Shown here: one piece after another, positions 40,823 through 51,640 of the stretch
How positions within the stretch are numbered: the stretch's first letter is position 1
Layout: each line of letters opens with the position of its first letter
Assembly (NCBI GenBank): GCA_024734555.1
Contig: JANPWX010000204.1
Location: forward strand, 1,009,527 to 1,073,526
Reading direction: 5' to 3'
DNA from: Trochalopteron elliotii
Taxonomy: Eukaryota > Chordata > Aves > Passeriformes > Leiothrichidae
DNA length: 64,000 nucleotides
The notes under the pieces: model-generated
Databases searched by the model: none
Told to the model about the DNA's origin: nothing
The model's input: the letters and a program-made list of their open reading frames with translations, nothing else
Position numbers and translations under genes: made by a program

Positions 40823-41414
40823 CCCTTTATTGTTCTGTTCTAAAAGTGAGTAGGACTGGGATATAACCCTTCTGTAAGCTATTGTTACTAAGTCTTTAAA
40901 AAGTGCTCTTTTGACTTTGCTGTTGCTTCTTCTTTCCAAAACTGAATGTAATGGGTTTCTGAGCTCTACACTAAATGTCTGCCCTGGGAAACAAGATATA
41001 TGTAGGGAACTTGCAAGGTCAGAGATGATACAGCGTAGAAATCTGTTGCTTTTTTTTAGAAATCTCAAGTATGTATTTTCTGCCTCTTTCCTTATTCAGT
41101 GAAGATACATAAAGGCTAAATGTAGCAGAAATTGAGCTTCGAGCAAGTTTCTAACATTAAAACACAGACTTATAATAGAACTTGGCAAGTGGATGTTCTC
41201 TTTCATCCATAGATCACAATCTACAATGGTTACTTTGGGGATTGCAGCCATGCCTGGCTGGACAGGGGAATCCGGAGTCCTTTGCATTTTCTCTTTCTAA
41301 AAAAAGTCCTCATAGGTTTGATTACTTTTGACCAAAGGATGTGTGTATGAAAACTTTTCCTCATTTGGAGGGGAAAAAGGGCACTTGAAGGTTAGGGACT
41401 AGATTAGTTGCATA

Positions 41415-41438
41415 GGGCGGGGGGGAAGAGTGGGAGGG
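41415..41438 (+). other. Canonical G-quadruplex motif, sense strand
   Basis: G runs at 41415-41417, 41419-41425 (seven G), 41432-41434 and 41436-41438, with loops C, AAGAGT and A. This meets the G3+N1-7 definition. The purine-rich run continues to about 41454 (GGAGGAAAGGAAGGAAA), which adds potential for alternative registers. Confidence 0.7.
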
Positions 41439-43258
41439 AGGAAAGGAAGGAAATTAAATTCACTTGCTGCAAAATATGCATCAGCCAAACATAGAATACA
41501 CTTTATTTTCTTAGTCCTGTCATGAACTTTTGGCGCACCGTGTATTTTATATACATGTGAATAACATATTTGATATAGCAGCAGCAAGCAGCCATTCTTC
41601 ACATCAGTTAAGACCAGAGTGCCACTATTAAAATTGTTTTATAGCTAGCAGACACCCCATATTGTTTGCACAAGAACAGTTACTGTAACCCATATATTTG
41701 GGGGGAGGGCAAAGTCGTGTCTTTCCTGTAGCTTAACATTTTTGGTTCAAGTTCCCTTGTGGAACTGAGAGGTTTATTAATAAATAGCACTGTATACTGA
41801 GTATGTATCATATTTGGAAGGCTGCTGATCTTGAGCTGAGCAAAGGAAAGCTTGTGGTGAGTTTCAGGTTTCCATCCATAATTTTTGAAGTGGTTTTGTA
41901 ATTTCTAAATAGGCATATGTTATCCCCTTAACTTATTATTCTGAAGTTTTCAGCTTATCTGCTTCCAACAGATTTCTGAGATGTAGATAATTATCTGAAT
42001 GGTCTGATAGGTGTCCCCTCCATGGGTAGTTGCCCCTGAAATCCTTGACTTACAGCAGGAAGACAGCAACTAACCTAAGCATAAGCCAGGATCAAAAACA
42101 TGTAAGTTGCTCAGGGCTTTGTGTGCTTGTCCAAGTGGAATTGGCTTGAGGTCTTCCAGGCTCATCCCTCCTCTGAGGGGGAGGGAGACTCACATATTCA
42201 TTTGGTTTCTTGTAAAGCAGATGAAGTTTTATGAAACTGATTTGTGTTAGACCTGTATTTCTGCTGCAGAATAGGCAAAGTCAGGTGGAGTGCTGTAAGT
42301 CAACAGATCTATCTTTCTTGTGAGCAAATAAAAAATCAGTTTTTCACCTATGGTTTGTAGTTGTTGTGATGGCTGGTATGTTTTAAAGATTCCATCACCT
42401 ACTCTGGGAGCAGTGCTCCTGGAGTCAATATCTCCGAGTGCCTTTCTCAGGTGACTGAAGACTTCAGAGTTGAGCTGCACAATAAAATGTTAGTACATCC
42501 CTGCAAAGCAATTATTTACCAAAATTCTCAGTGAAACTGTATGCAAAACTATTTTCTTTTCTTGTTTTATTCAGATGTCCTTATTCTGAGAGCACTGTGA
42601 TTTCACTTACAAGCACGTTTTCAACTGTTGTTGCACTGTTGCTGCTGCTTGACCTCGATTTGCTTAGACATTACTTTTCTTAAGGAAGATGCCAGTGCTA
42701 TGAAAGCTTAAATCTAAATTGCAACGCACAGAGTAATAACTTTACAGCTGAATATAAATTGGTTGAGTTATAATGAACAACTGCTGCTCACTTGTAGCAA
42801 ATGAAACTCCAAGGCATAACACTGAGCACACTTTAAGAAAAAAAGGTCTTACTGTTGTTTTCATCCTTAAAGTTAGACCTATGGAGAAAACACTGGTGTT
42901 TTTCCCTGTGTGTGGCATGGTCATCTGGCTGTCTGCTGTTAGTAGAATCACAAAATGATTACAGGCTAGGACAGAGGAGTTCTCAACTATAAAAATGTGC
43001 CAGCACATGCTAAGGTTAACTTTTATCACCCATAACACTTAATAAAAGGATTACAGGGATCTCAACAGAGAAGATTCTGCCTTTTGTATTGTCTTCAGAA
43101 GTGGCCTTGATTTATAAATAAGAAGTAATTAAGGATTTATGAGATATGATCGGACACAGTTTCACACGTCTGTACACCAGAGTGAATATATATATTGTGA
43201 GTGCCGAGTGCAGCAGTAGGAGAGCTGTACAAACTGTGATAAGTAACAAGTAAGCTGT

Positions 43259-43304
43259 GGGGGTTTTTTGCTTTGGTTTGTTTTTTGGGTTTTTTTTTTC
43301 CTCT
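43259..43304 (+). repeat. G/T-rich tract
   Basis: GGGGGTTTTTTG, TTTGGTTTG and TTTTTTGGGT units ending in a 10-T run. It is the same style of low-complexity sequence as 5455-5565. Confidence 0.8.
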
Positions 43305-43854
43305 GAAATCTATAGTGTTTTCTTACTGCTCAGGAGCTTATGCCTGGCATGTGTTATTGCTTAATTATATCCTGTTGTGCGATTTGCAACACACGCAATC
43401 TGATCCTGGAAACAAATGGTCTTTCAAAATTATAATGTGTTTTTCATCCTTATTAAGTCTTTGGATTTTGTTGGAATGTGAGTATGGGCTGCTTTCACTC
43501 TCTTCAGTTTCTCCTTGTAAAAATTAAAAAGTTGTTTTATACTTTTAAATCTTGTCCTAGTGATAGATCCTCCTGTCATGTGTCAGCTATTTCAAACCCT
43601 TAAAATCCCTGAACAAATTGAATTAGAAATCTTTCTGTGACTGTTCATTTTCTAAAAGGCTTCTGTTATTTTTCCATCAGTAACTTTATTAAGGGTGATT
43701 GCCCTGTAATTCCTTGCTTTTGTCTCCCCCTCTGGCTGAGCAGTCATGCTTTTAGAGGTACAAAAATGTGCAACACCTTTCTGTTGAACCTTCTGAGGAG
43801 AAATTAAAAAACATGACATTAAAGCAGAATACATAAATAGTTTCTGTTGTAATT

Positions 43855-43957
43855 TAAAAAAAAAAAAAAGAAGAAGAGATGGAGAATGCCCAAAAAACTC
43901 CCACCAAAAAAATCCTCACCAAAACCAAAAACAAACCCATCCACAAAAAAACCCCTC
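43855..43957 (+). repeat. A-rich tract
   Basis: A run of 14 A at 43856-43869 followed by AAGAAGAAG and a series of CCAAAAA and CCACAAAAA units. It could be a decayed poly(A)-like expansion, but no retrocopy was recognised upstream. Confidence 0.75.
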
Positions 43958-45339
43958 TAACTTAAGTATCAATAGTCATAATGCCTTTAGCAGGATTTTG
44001 AATGGGATTTAAACACCTCTTAGTAATTTATTTGGTTGTCGTGGGCTACTTCTAAGGCTACTAACAATGAGGCTTGAGTGTGGTTTGAATGTTTGCTAAT
44101 ATTAGAGAAACTAGGGTAGCTTATATATTCCACAAGCTATTTTACTTCATCTTTCTTAATTATGAACAGTTAGCTTGAGTGGGTGGTGTTTTTGACAACC
44201 TTCTGAAGAATATTGCAAAAAAGTCATTGCAAAGCCTGTTAGAATGTGATACAGACTACAGAGATATGACATCTCTTTTGTGTTGTTTGTTATTGAATAA
44301 CGCAGCTGTTGCTAACTGATCCTTTTTTTCACAGTGCGGGCAACTTTGATGTGGTCTTTGTCATATTAAAAAAAATGTACAGAATTTAATACAAAAGCTG
44401 TAGGATAGTTGAAAAAAACCCTTGGTGACTCCAAAGCCCAAAGTGTCTGAACTGCTTTTGAAATATTTTTTTCATGCTTGTCAAAATTTCTCTAGTGTTG
44501 GCTCTGATAATTCTAAAAATTCAGGTGGCATTATCATTACATCCTAGCCCTGAAAACAAAAATGTCTGTAGTTATTCATTTAAGTAGTCCCAAAAGAATT
44601 ACAGCCATTTGGCTGAACTGTATTCACATCCAAGGTTAAGACCAAAGAGGACGAAGATGTTTCTAGTCATGGTGAAGGGAGATTTTTATGGACAGGGGAA
44701 TGGATTCTGAAAGGGTAAACCCCCTTTTAGGATCCTGTCAGGGTTGTCTGAATGACAACCTGGATAAAGAAGAAAATATGGGCATGCTTAACAAGAGAAA
44801 AGAAGAAAGAGTAGACACTAGTAGTTGGCTCCTAATCTATTTTTCATGCTGCAGGATTAGCTTTTTGTTCTGTTTCTTGGCCACCCCTACATGCCAAAAT
44901 GACAAGTTTATTCACGGTTCTACTTTCCACATGAAATGATGACTGAAGTTATTTAAAACGGTGACTAACTGGTATCATCTTCCATGAGACTTGTATTTTT
45001 TAATGCTACTGTCTTAAAGTACCCTGACAATCATTACTTCCTTATGACAGCGTGCTGTATTTGAGAGACAGGACAGCCTGCCTCAGAAGGTCAGGAGCAG
45101 CCCACAGAAATTTTCCCTTGCATTTCCTCCTGTGCTACTACTACCAGAGCACAGAACACCTCTACTGAGGTTTTCATGGGAAAAGGAAAGGGGGGGGGTC
45201 TTCTGAACTTGCCAATATTTTCATGGTATTCATTTCATTACATTTTCATGGTATTTCAATATTTCAATATTGTCTTTAAACCCTCTGAGGGATAAAATAA
45301 AGTTTTGAAAGTATGAAAGACGAGAAATACAATATTGTG

Positions 45340-45468
45340 CCTTGTCAGAAGTGAACATTAGGACATGCTTCCTTCTTTCCCCTCTGCCCCAAATTGCATT
45401 AAGGTGGTTTATCTCCGTGGGGGTGCTTACCGGCCAAAGCAGTTTCCCCAGACCACCCAAAACAGTTT
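45340..45468 (-). mobile_element. Possible truncated proviral leader downstream of the antisense LTR
   Basis: If the LTR and primer-binding site are real, the next 100-130 bases on the - strand would be the 5' leader of the provirus. The GC-rich character persists to about 45400 and then fades into AT-rich intron. No gag start or reading frame is recognisable, so nearly the whole internal region and the second LTR are missing. The end coordinate is approximate. Confidence 0.25.
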
Positions 45469-45480
45469 GTGGGACCTCCA
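45469..45480 (-). other. Putative retroviral primer-binding site (tRNA-Gln-like)
   Basis: On the - strand the bases read TGGAGGTCCCAC. A vertebrate tRNA-Gln ends, to my recollection, in GTGGGACCTCCA or a one-base variant, which is the exact complement over these 12 positions. The match then breaks (AAACTG instead of the continuing acceptor and T-stem sequence). Its position four bases past the proposed LTR end is right for a PBS. Twelve matching bases are suggestive, not proof. Confidence 0.4.
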
Positions 45481-45484
45481 AATC

Positions 45485-45831
45485 TGCGAGCTGGGCATGG
45501 ATAAGGCTGGAAGAAGGAGCAGGTCTGGCTCGGGTTGGAAAAGGTGTTTATTTCAGTCCAGCTCCATGTGCCAGGAGCTGCACTTGCCAGAACATGTGCC
45601 AGGAACCCAGAACCCCGGCTTGGGCCTCTGTGTCCCCTTTTCGCAGGTCGCAGCTGGGCGCAGCACACTCTGGGCCAATTGGGCAAGGAAAGGTGTGGGT
45701 CCAGGACAGGGTGATACCAGGTGTGATCAGGGATACAGGGGTAGGGGTATTTTGGAAGGAACAAACCAAGTACAGACAAATAAACAAAATACAAATACAA
45801 ATCTAAAAACCTAAAATCACACACCGCAACA
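45485..45831 (-). mobile_element. Probable retroviral LTR, antisense to PTPRT, adjoining a primer-binding site
   Basis: Read on the - strand, this 347-bp block begins TGTTGCGG (45831 downward) and ends CTCGCA. It is markedly richer in GC than its surroundings. It contains a CCAAT motif in GCCCAATTGGCCC and a poly(A) signal AATAAA (complement of 45547-45552) about 62 bp before the LTR end. Four bases after the end comes TGGAGGTCCCAC, which looks like a tRNA primer-binding site. No TATA box was found where expected. The LTR reading is inference from these features rather than from a recognised family; an unrelated GC-rich repeat is the main alternative. Confidence 0.5.
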
Positions 45832-48800
45832 TTTCATGGTTCATTGATGCTTTAGAATACATTTTGAGCTGTTTTCCTTAGTTGGTTGAAGTAGCCCAGT
45901 TAAATTTGACTCATCAATGTCAGACTTTGTGGGGATTGTACTGAGTATGGGGTTGGGAGGGAAACTCCCCTCTGGCCTGTTCAGCCTGTCCAGAATCCAT
46001 TCCACAATGCCCTTTTGTCCTTTCTGCTGGATATTTGGAAAAGCTCTGAAGCAGGGCTACTGCCAGGAATAAGGTGAATCATGCCTCCCTTCTTCAGTGT
46101 GTCCTTGCCTTTTTCATAGTTTTGGAGCCTGCTTCTCAGATCCAGCTGGTTAATAAGCTAATGATTCTGTGAAGTGAGAGTCAGGAGAATGAGCAAGCTG
46201 CTTCTGTTGTGGCAAGAGGGGAGGAAATGAGACCCAAGGGAAGGCTGAGCTTCCTGTGTTGGAGCCATGCATGGCTTGGGTTGCACGTTATAGTTTAACA
46301 GTCCTATAGATCAGGCTTAAGGTTCATCAGGCTTGGTAGTTTCTGGTCCAGTAGAGTTCAAAAACAGAATTAATTTTCTTGTTAGGGGGTTGGATGATCC
46401 ATAAAGGATAGAATTGCAGTTTTTTCAGACATAAAACCTAAAATACCTTTTTAATATGCACAGTTGTTACTGAATATGCCATTTGGGTGAATTCAGATAC
46501 CACTGAGCACAGAAAAATACATTATACAAAGGATTTGAACATTATGTTTTACATTGACTTTCCTGATTTGTTTGCTTAAAAAGCAGAAAGAATAAGAAGA
46601 GGGAAAGAAATATGAAACTTAAGGAATATTTAGATTATTTAATCTATTTTGTTGGTTTACTGCTGAGAATTTCATGTGTCTTATTCAGAGATCCATAATT
46701 TGAGCACACCTTCCTCCTGCACTTTGCTGTTTTAGAATACAATTTATGGTCATGCTTTGGACTTTGTGGTTGCCAATAAGCCCACAGGGAGGAATTGGGC
46801 ATAGTCTTTGTTCAGAAGTGTTGATATTTTCCATTATGATTACCTCAACTGCAAAGGATTTGAGATAGGCAGGCTCTCCTTTTTTCCTCTCATTATCCCT
46901 TACAAAATAGAGCCTTTCCACAGCAGAGGCCTATATCCTCCTATTTTGATAAGTTTATAACATTTGGGGAGCAATTAAATAGTTTTGTGATGTCTAGCAT
47001 TCTTTCTTTTTCCTTCCTATGTTGTAAATTACAGTTTTCTGTATGGCTGTGTGCAAGAAACCTCAGCTACTTATGCATGGCAGCTCAGACCACTACACAA
47101 CCCAGCTTTGGCCAAAGTTTCCATAGTCTGTTCCTGTTGGCCAACAGATTTCCCATCTCCTTAGTCTCTGAGATACCTGTCTTGCCTCACTATCACACCC
47201 AGGCCTGGTGACTGCTCGTTTTTTTGTCACTTGAGTCTCAGGTTTACATTTTAAGTTATTTTATCAATATTTTCTGACTTAGCTTCTTAAGGGAAATCAG
47301 AAACCAAGAATGAGGTTACTTTAGGGAGAATGAGCTGTCATAGACAGGCAGCTGGTGCAAAACAAAGCTTATGGCTTCGAGTAATATTTGGGGCAGATAT
47401 TCTGACTGCTGTGTAGTATGTGGAGGTGGGAGTCCAGAGCTGTCCTGTGTGGAAAGGCCGTGATGGATCACTGCTCTCAGAAATCAGAGAGAAATGCTGC
47501 CGGGTTGTCAGCGCAACTCCAATGCCCCTCTGCAGAATACAGGCACCTGCAAGTCATCTGCTTTGCCAAAGGAGATGGATGTGCTTGCTGAGTGAGCTGC
47601 AGAGCTGTGTTCACCATGACTAAACCTGTTAGTTAAGCCAAAATTTTATAACAATAACAACAAAAAATTAGAGCACTGAACTCACTGGGAGAGAAGAGAA
47701 AGGATAAGCCTGAATCCAAAGCACAGTATGTGCCTCTATTGACCACAACATATTTCAGGGTAACTTTAGCAGTCCCAAACCTTCAGGCTGTCTTAGAAGT
47801 ATTGACTGTTAAGTAGAGAGAAATTCTTAACCTGCATAGTAATGGTAACTATAACATGCTAAATGAATGTTTTTCTAAAGCATGATTAAGTGATATACCT
47901 TCTTAAGTAGAATTCAGGGATTTATTTCTGACTTCATATTCAGGTTCTATCTGCCTGGCAGACATTGAAATCATGGAGTCAAATCTTGGTGAAATGTGTG
48001 TAAACCTGGGCAAGTTTCAAACTAGCCATCTTAAGTTACTGTTAGGACTGCAAAAAAAAAAACCAAAAAAAACCTACCGAGGTACCTGAACAGGCTCAGA
48101 GAGCCCCTGCCTGCTCTGAGGTCAATGCTGTCTCATCTCTGGTCCTACATAGGTATCTGTGCTACTGACATAAAAACAGGATGTAACCAAGCAGCATCGC
48201 ATAGTTAATTAGCATGGATGTTGTCTGAGCTTTCAAATAAAAATGAGCTCTCATCAATGTTTTATATGAAAACTAATTAGATTACCTGAAACCCTGAAAG
48301 AAATTTCACAATCTTAATCTTCCATCTACAACTTCAAATTCTGGAAGTGTCTTTTTCTATAATACTCGCTAATATTTTGATTTCCAATACCAATAATATC
48401 TTGGCATTTATTGCTCCTATTTCTTTTTTCATATTTATTATTTGCCCATTGAATCTTGTAATTGGCTGTTCTTGATGTAGTGACTTCAATGTTAGAACAG
48501 GTATTTTTAAATATCATCAATACCTTTCCACTAAATTATATGTAATTTGAAGTGGAGAGTTGATGAATGCAATGAAAATTGTGAATATATGCTAAAACAG
48601 AATTACTTCAGAGCTGACAGTCTGAAAACCAAATCTTTCATTGACCTCCTGGTGTGTTTGCAAAAGTTAAAATTCTTTTTACATGGAAGGAATGTAGAAG
48701 CTATATATCAAAATTTAACAATGGTACTGACCTAAAGTAAATAATTTGCTGATTACAACAAACCAAGGAGAATGTTTCCGTTGTGTCCCTCTTGTGCATG

Positions 48801-50758
48801 TTTTTTGGGATGTTAATTTGTATTGGAAAAATGTTCATATTTAAAGTAATTGTGCATTGTATGTAGAGTTGGCAAACAAGATATGAAACTAGTTTCACTG
48901 CTCAAGAAAGAATATTGAAGTATTCATTCTACAACTTGTCACTGCCCCAGTACACATTTGCAAATGGAGCAGTAAAAAGCACTAGTTTTCTGAGAGTTTG
49001 CCCATATGTAGCGAGCCCAAACTAACAAATTAAATGGAACAGAATTACAGCCAACACTAATTTGTGCTCTGGCTCACTTACCATATAATTTTTTCCTGAA
49101 ATACATTCCTATTTTCAAAATGATTTGAATATCAAAATGCTTTAGAATATTTGCTAATATACTGTGAATTACCACAGTGAACAACATTCACTAATGTTTA
49201 TTCCAAGTAGTTATATACATTTTTTTTTTTAGCTCATTTGCTTCCAATGTTAGGAAATTTAAAAATTATCTCCTCTGTGTTGCAGAAAGTTATCAATTTT
49301 TCTCTGAAACAGCATAGGGCTCTTCTCTGATAGACCCAGTACATGTCTGAAGGAAAAACAAAAATCAGTCCTTGCTGTAAATAAGTTAGAAGAAAACATA
49401 AAAACAAGAGACTGGCATAAACAAAAAGCTCAAGGAAACATGGGTCACTATTGTCTTAGTCACTTTACATTAATTGTTTTGTTTTGTTGCTTTTGTGTTC
49501 AGGGATTTTTTGTTTTGTTTTGCTATTTTGGGGGGGTTTTTTGAGGCATTGTTATCAGGAGAGATTCTAGATAAGGAATAAGGAGGAAAGGAAACTGACC
49601 CAAACCCAACAGAAGAAAGCACCCAGAAACATGGGTGACACTACTACCTGCCTCACAGCTGTGGCCCCATCAGAGGTGGAGGTGTTACATGACAGATACT
49701 GCATAACAGCCTTGAATGTGTGTGTAAGTTGCAACAAATAAGCATTTATCCAAGCAAGAGTAGGATGAAGTCTTTTTGTTAGCTTGAAGGAAACTCCTTT
49801 TAAAAATTTCCTTTGTGCTTCTGATCACTCTTTGTTAACCCAACAGTTGAAGGAGAAAGCTCCCTACCTTCTGCTTTATGTTCACCTAAAAACATAGTGT
49901 GTACCATGGAAGTTCACTTTACTGGGAACTCCAAGGCACATTTTTGTATATGTAATATTTATATACTCTTCTAGATATTTATATTCATAACTCTAGCTGC
50001 ATTTTGGGCTTTGTTTTGCCTGCATGGATAACAGTTGTGATGGATTTGTTCACCCTAGATGATATTTATTCCTTTTACTTCATTACACATAATCCACCTG
50101 TGCTATATCTTAAGGTCTGTGTACACTTTATACTCTACTAGAGAGCTTATCAGCTTCTCTGCAGGCAGCTCAATTTGAATTTTAAAACTGAAAATGAATG
50201 AATTTGTGCTGCTTCTTCAGCTTCTCACAGAGATACCCTTGCACCCTCCAAGTGGTGTGATAACTGGGGGATATCAAGCTTGCATGGTGTTGTTGATTTT
50301 GGCTGAAGGGTTTATGATTTCATTCTGATCAGAAGCTACTTCTACTATTATTATTTCTGTACTTCTCCGCCTCTTTCCCTTCATGAGAATGTCTGAGATT
50401 TGTTGGCTAGGATAAAGACATCAGGGAGAACAAGAGCAATTAATACTTTTAATTTTAGGTAGACTCAAAGTCCAGGCCCAAGTGTACAAATAGTGTTCAT
50501 GTATATGATTCAGCTTCATCCTCTAAAACAAAATGTTAACTTACATATGGATTTCAAGGCAGGTAGGTGTTTAAGAAGTTATTGAATATCATTGAAATTC
50601 TTATTGGTACCCTGAGTTACTGCATTTTCTTTATGATGCACTCTTAAGTCTTGATAACACCAGATTTTTAAATCCAGTCTACTTCAATTTATGAATGCAT
50701 TTATTTCTTTTAACTTGTCAATGTACCACAATACACTCAAGATAATAATCACCAAACT
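45832..50758 (+). other. Intronic stretch without recognisable gene
   Basis: Unique-looking intron between the antisense LTR and the CR1 cluster. It holds the TTTTG tract at 49475 and a short A-rich run at 48052-48070. I see nothing else that can be named. Confidence 0.65.
49475..49544 (+). repeat. TTTTG repeats with G7 run
   Basis: TTTTG units (TTGTTTTGTTTTGTTG and TTTTTTGTTTTGTTTTG) interrupted by a short mixed segment, then seven consecutive G and a TTTTTT run. Simple sequence, probably length-variable. Confidence 0.8.
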
Positions 50759-51436
50759 ATAGAATCATAGAATGGTTTATGTGGGAAGGGACCTTAAAGA
50801 TCACCGGCCATGGGCAGGGATACCTTCAACCAGACCAGATTTCTTGGGCCCCATCCAACCTGTCCTTGAACACTTCCAGGGATGGGACATCCACAGCTTG
50901 TCTGGGCAACCTGTATTAGTGCTTCACCATCCTCGCAGAAAAGAATTTCTTCCTGGCATCTAATTGAAATCCACCCTCTTTCAGTTTAAAGTTGTTATTG
51001 CTTGTCCTATCACTACTCTCCACCCAGCCTGTATTTGTTCTTGGAATTGTCCCAGTCCAGGTGCAGCACCCTGCACTTGGCCTTCTTGAACTTCATGAGG
51101 TTCACACAGCCTGTCTCTCAAGCCTGTGAATCACTTCCTTCAGTGTGTTTTTTTACGTCACTTGAGTTGCTGTTGGCAGCAAACTTTCCCAGGGAGTGCT
51201 CAATCCTAGTGTCCATGTCACCAACAAAGGTGTTAAACAGCTCTGGTCCCAGCACCAACCCCTGAGGAATGCCACCAGTCACTGGGGTCTACCTGGGTAT
51301 TGAGCCCTTGATCCCAACTCTTCTGAGTGCTACTGTCCAGCCAATTCCTTTTGCACTGAGTGGTTCACACATCAGATGTCTCTCTGATTTGGAGACAAGG
51401 GTGTCATGTCATTTGGAGACAAGACAGTGTCAAACT
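50759..51436 (-). mobile_element. CR1 LINE fragment, 3' part, antisense
   Basis: About 680 bp of CR1 3' region inserted on the - strand. The + strand starts with AGAATCATAGAAT (50761-50773), the reverse complement of the CR1 terminal octamers, then GGGAAGGGACCTTAAAGATC, the CR1 segment around TCCTTGAACACTTCCAGGGA and ACCCTGCACTTGGCC, and a segment GTGTTAAACAGCTCTGGTCC. It ends around GACAGTGTCAAAC. A 13-bp duplication (ATTTGGAGACAAG at 51387 and 51411) interrupts its inner end. Coding capacity is destroyed. Confidence 0.93.
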
Positions 51437-51439
51437 GAT

Positions 51440-51491
51440 CAATCTCTAAGGTCCTTTACAACCCAATCAATTCTGTGATATGATTGTGTGA
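51440..51491 (+). mobile_element. CR1 3'-end fragment, sense, within a CR1 cluster
   Basis: A short sense-strand CR1 tail: CTAAGGTCCTTTACAACCCA followed by ATTCTGTG (51470-51477) and decayed octamer units to about 51491. It abuts the antisense copy on its left and a second antisense piece on its right, so at least two separate insertions or a rearrangement must be involved. Confidence 0.75.
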
Positions 51492-51497
51492 TACATT

Positions 51498-51640
51498 GGG
51501 TTGCTCAGAGCCCCATCCAACCTGAACTTGAAGACTTCCAGAGCTGGGGCCTCTACAGTTTCTCTGGGGAACTTGTGCCAGTGTCTCACTACCCTTTCAA
51601 TATCAAAAGAAGTATTTTCAAACTATTGCTCCTCATGTGT
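51498..51640 (-). mobile_element. CR1 fragment, antisense, second copy in cluster
   Basis: The + strand reads GGGTTGCTCAGAGCCCCATC, then a TTGAAGACTTCCAGAGCTGG segment and GTGCCAGTGTCTCACTACCC, all parallel to a stretch also present near 50850-50930 in the first CR1 copy but with different substitutions. The terminal octamer region is absent, so the copy is truncated at the 3' end of the element; the inner boundary near 51640 is approximate. Confidence 0.85.

Noticed and set aside
40673..41068. A lysine-rich antisense frame of about 115 codons.
   Set aside because: It is produced by the poly(T) tract read on the opposite strand.
43855..43957. A-rich tract as the tail of a processed pseudogene.
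   Set aside because: No coding remnant or target-site duplication could be recognised upstream.
45342..45824. Overlapping reading frames up to about 154 codons on both strands.
   Set aside because: They lie over the GC-rich LTR-like block, where stops are rare in all frames; none resembles a known protein and none has splice context.
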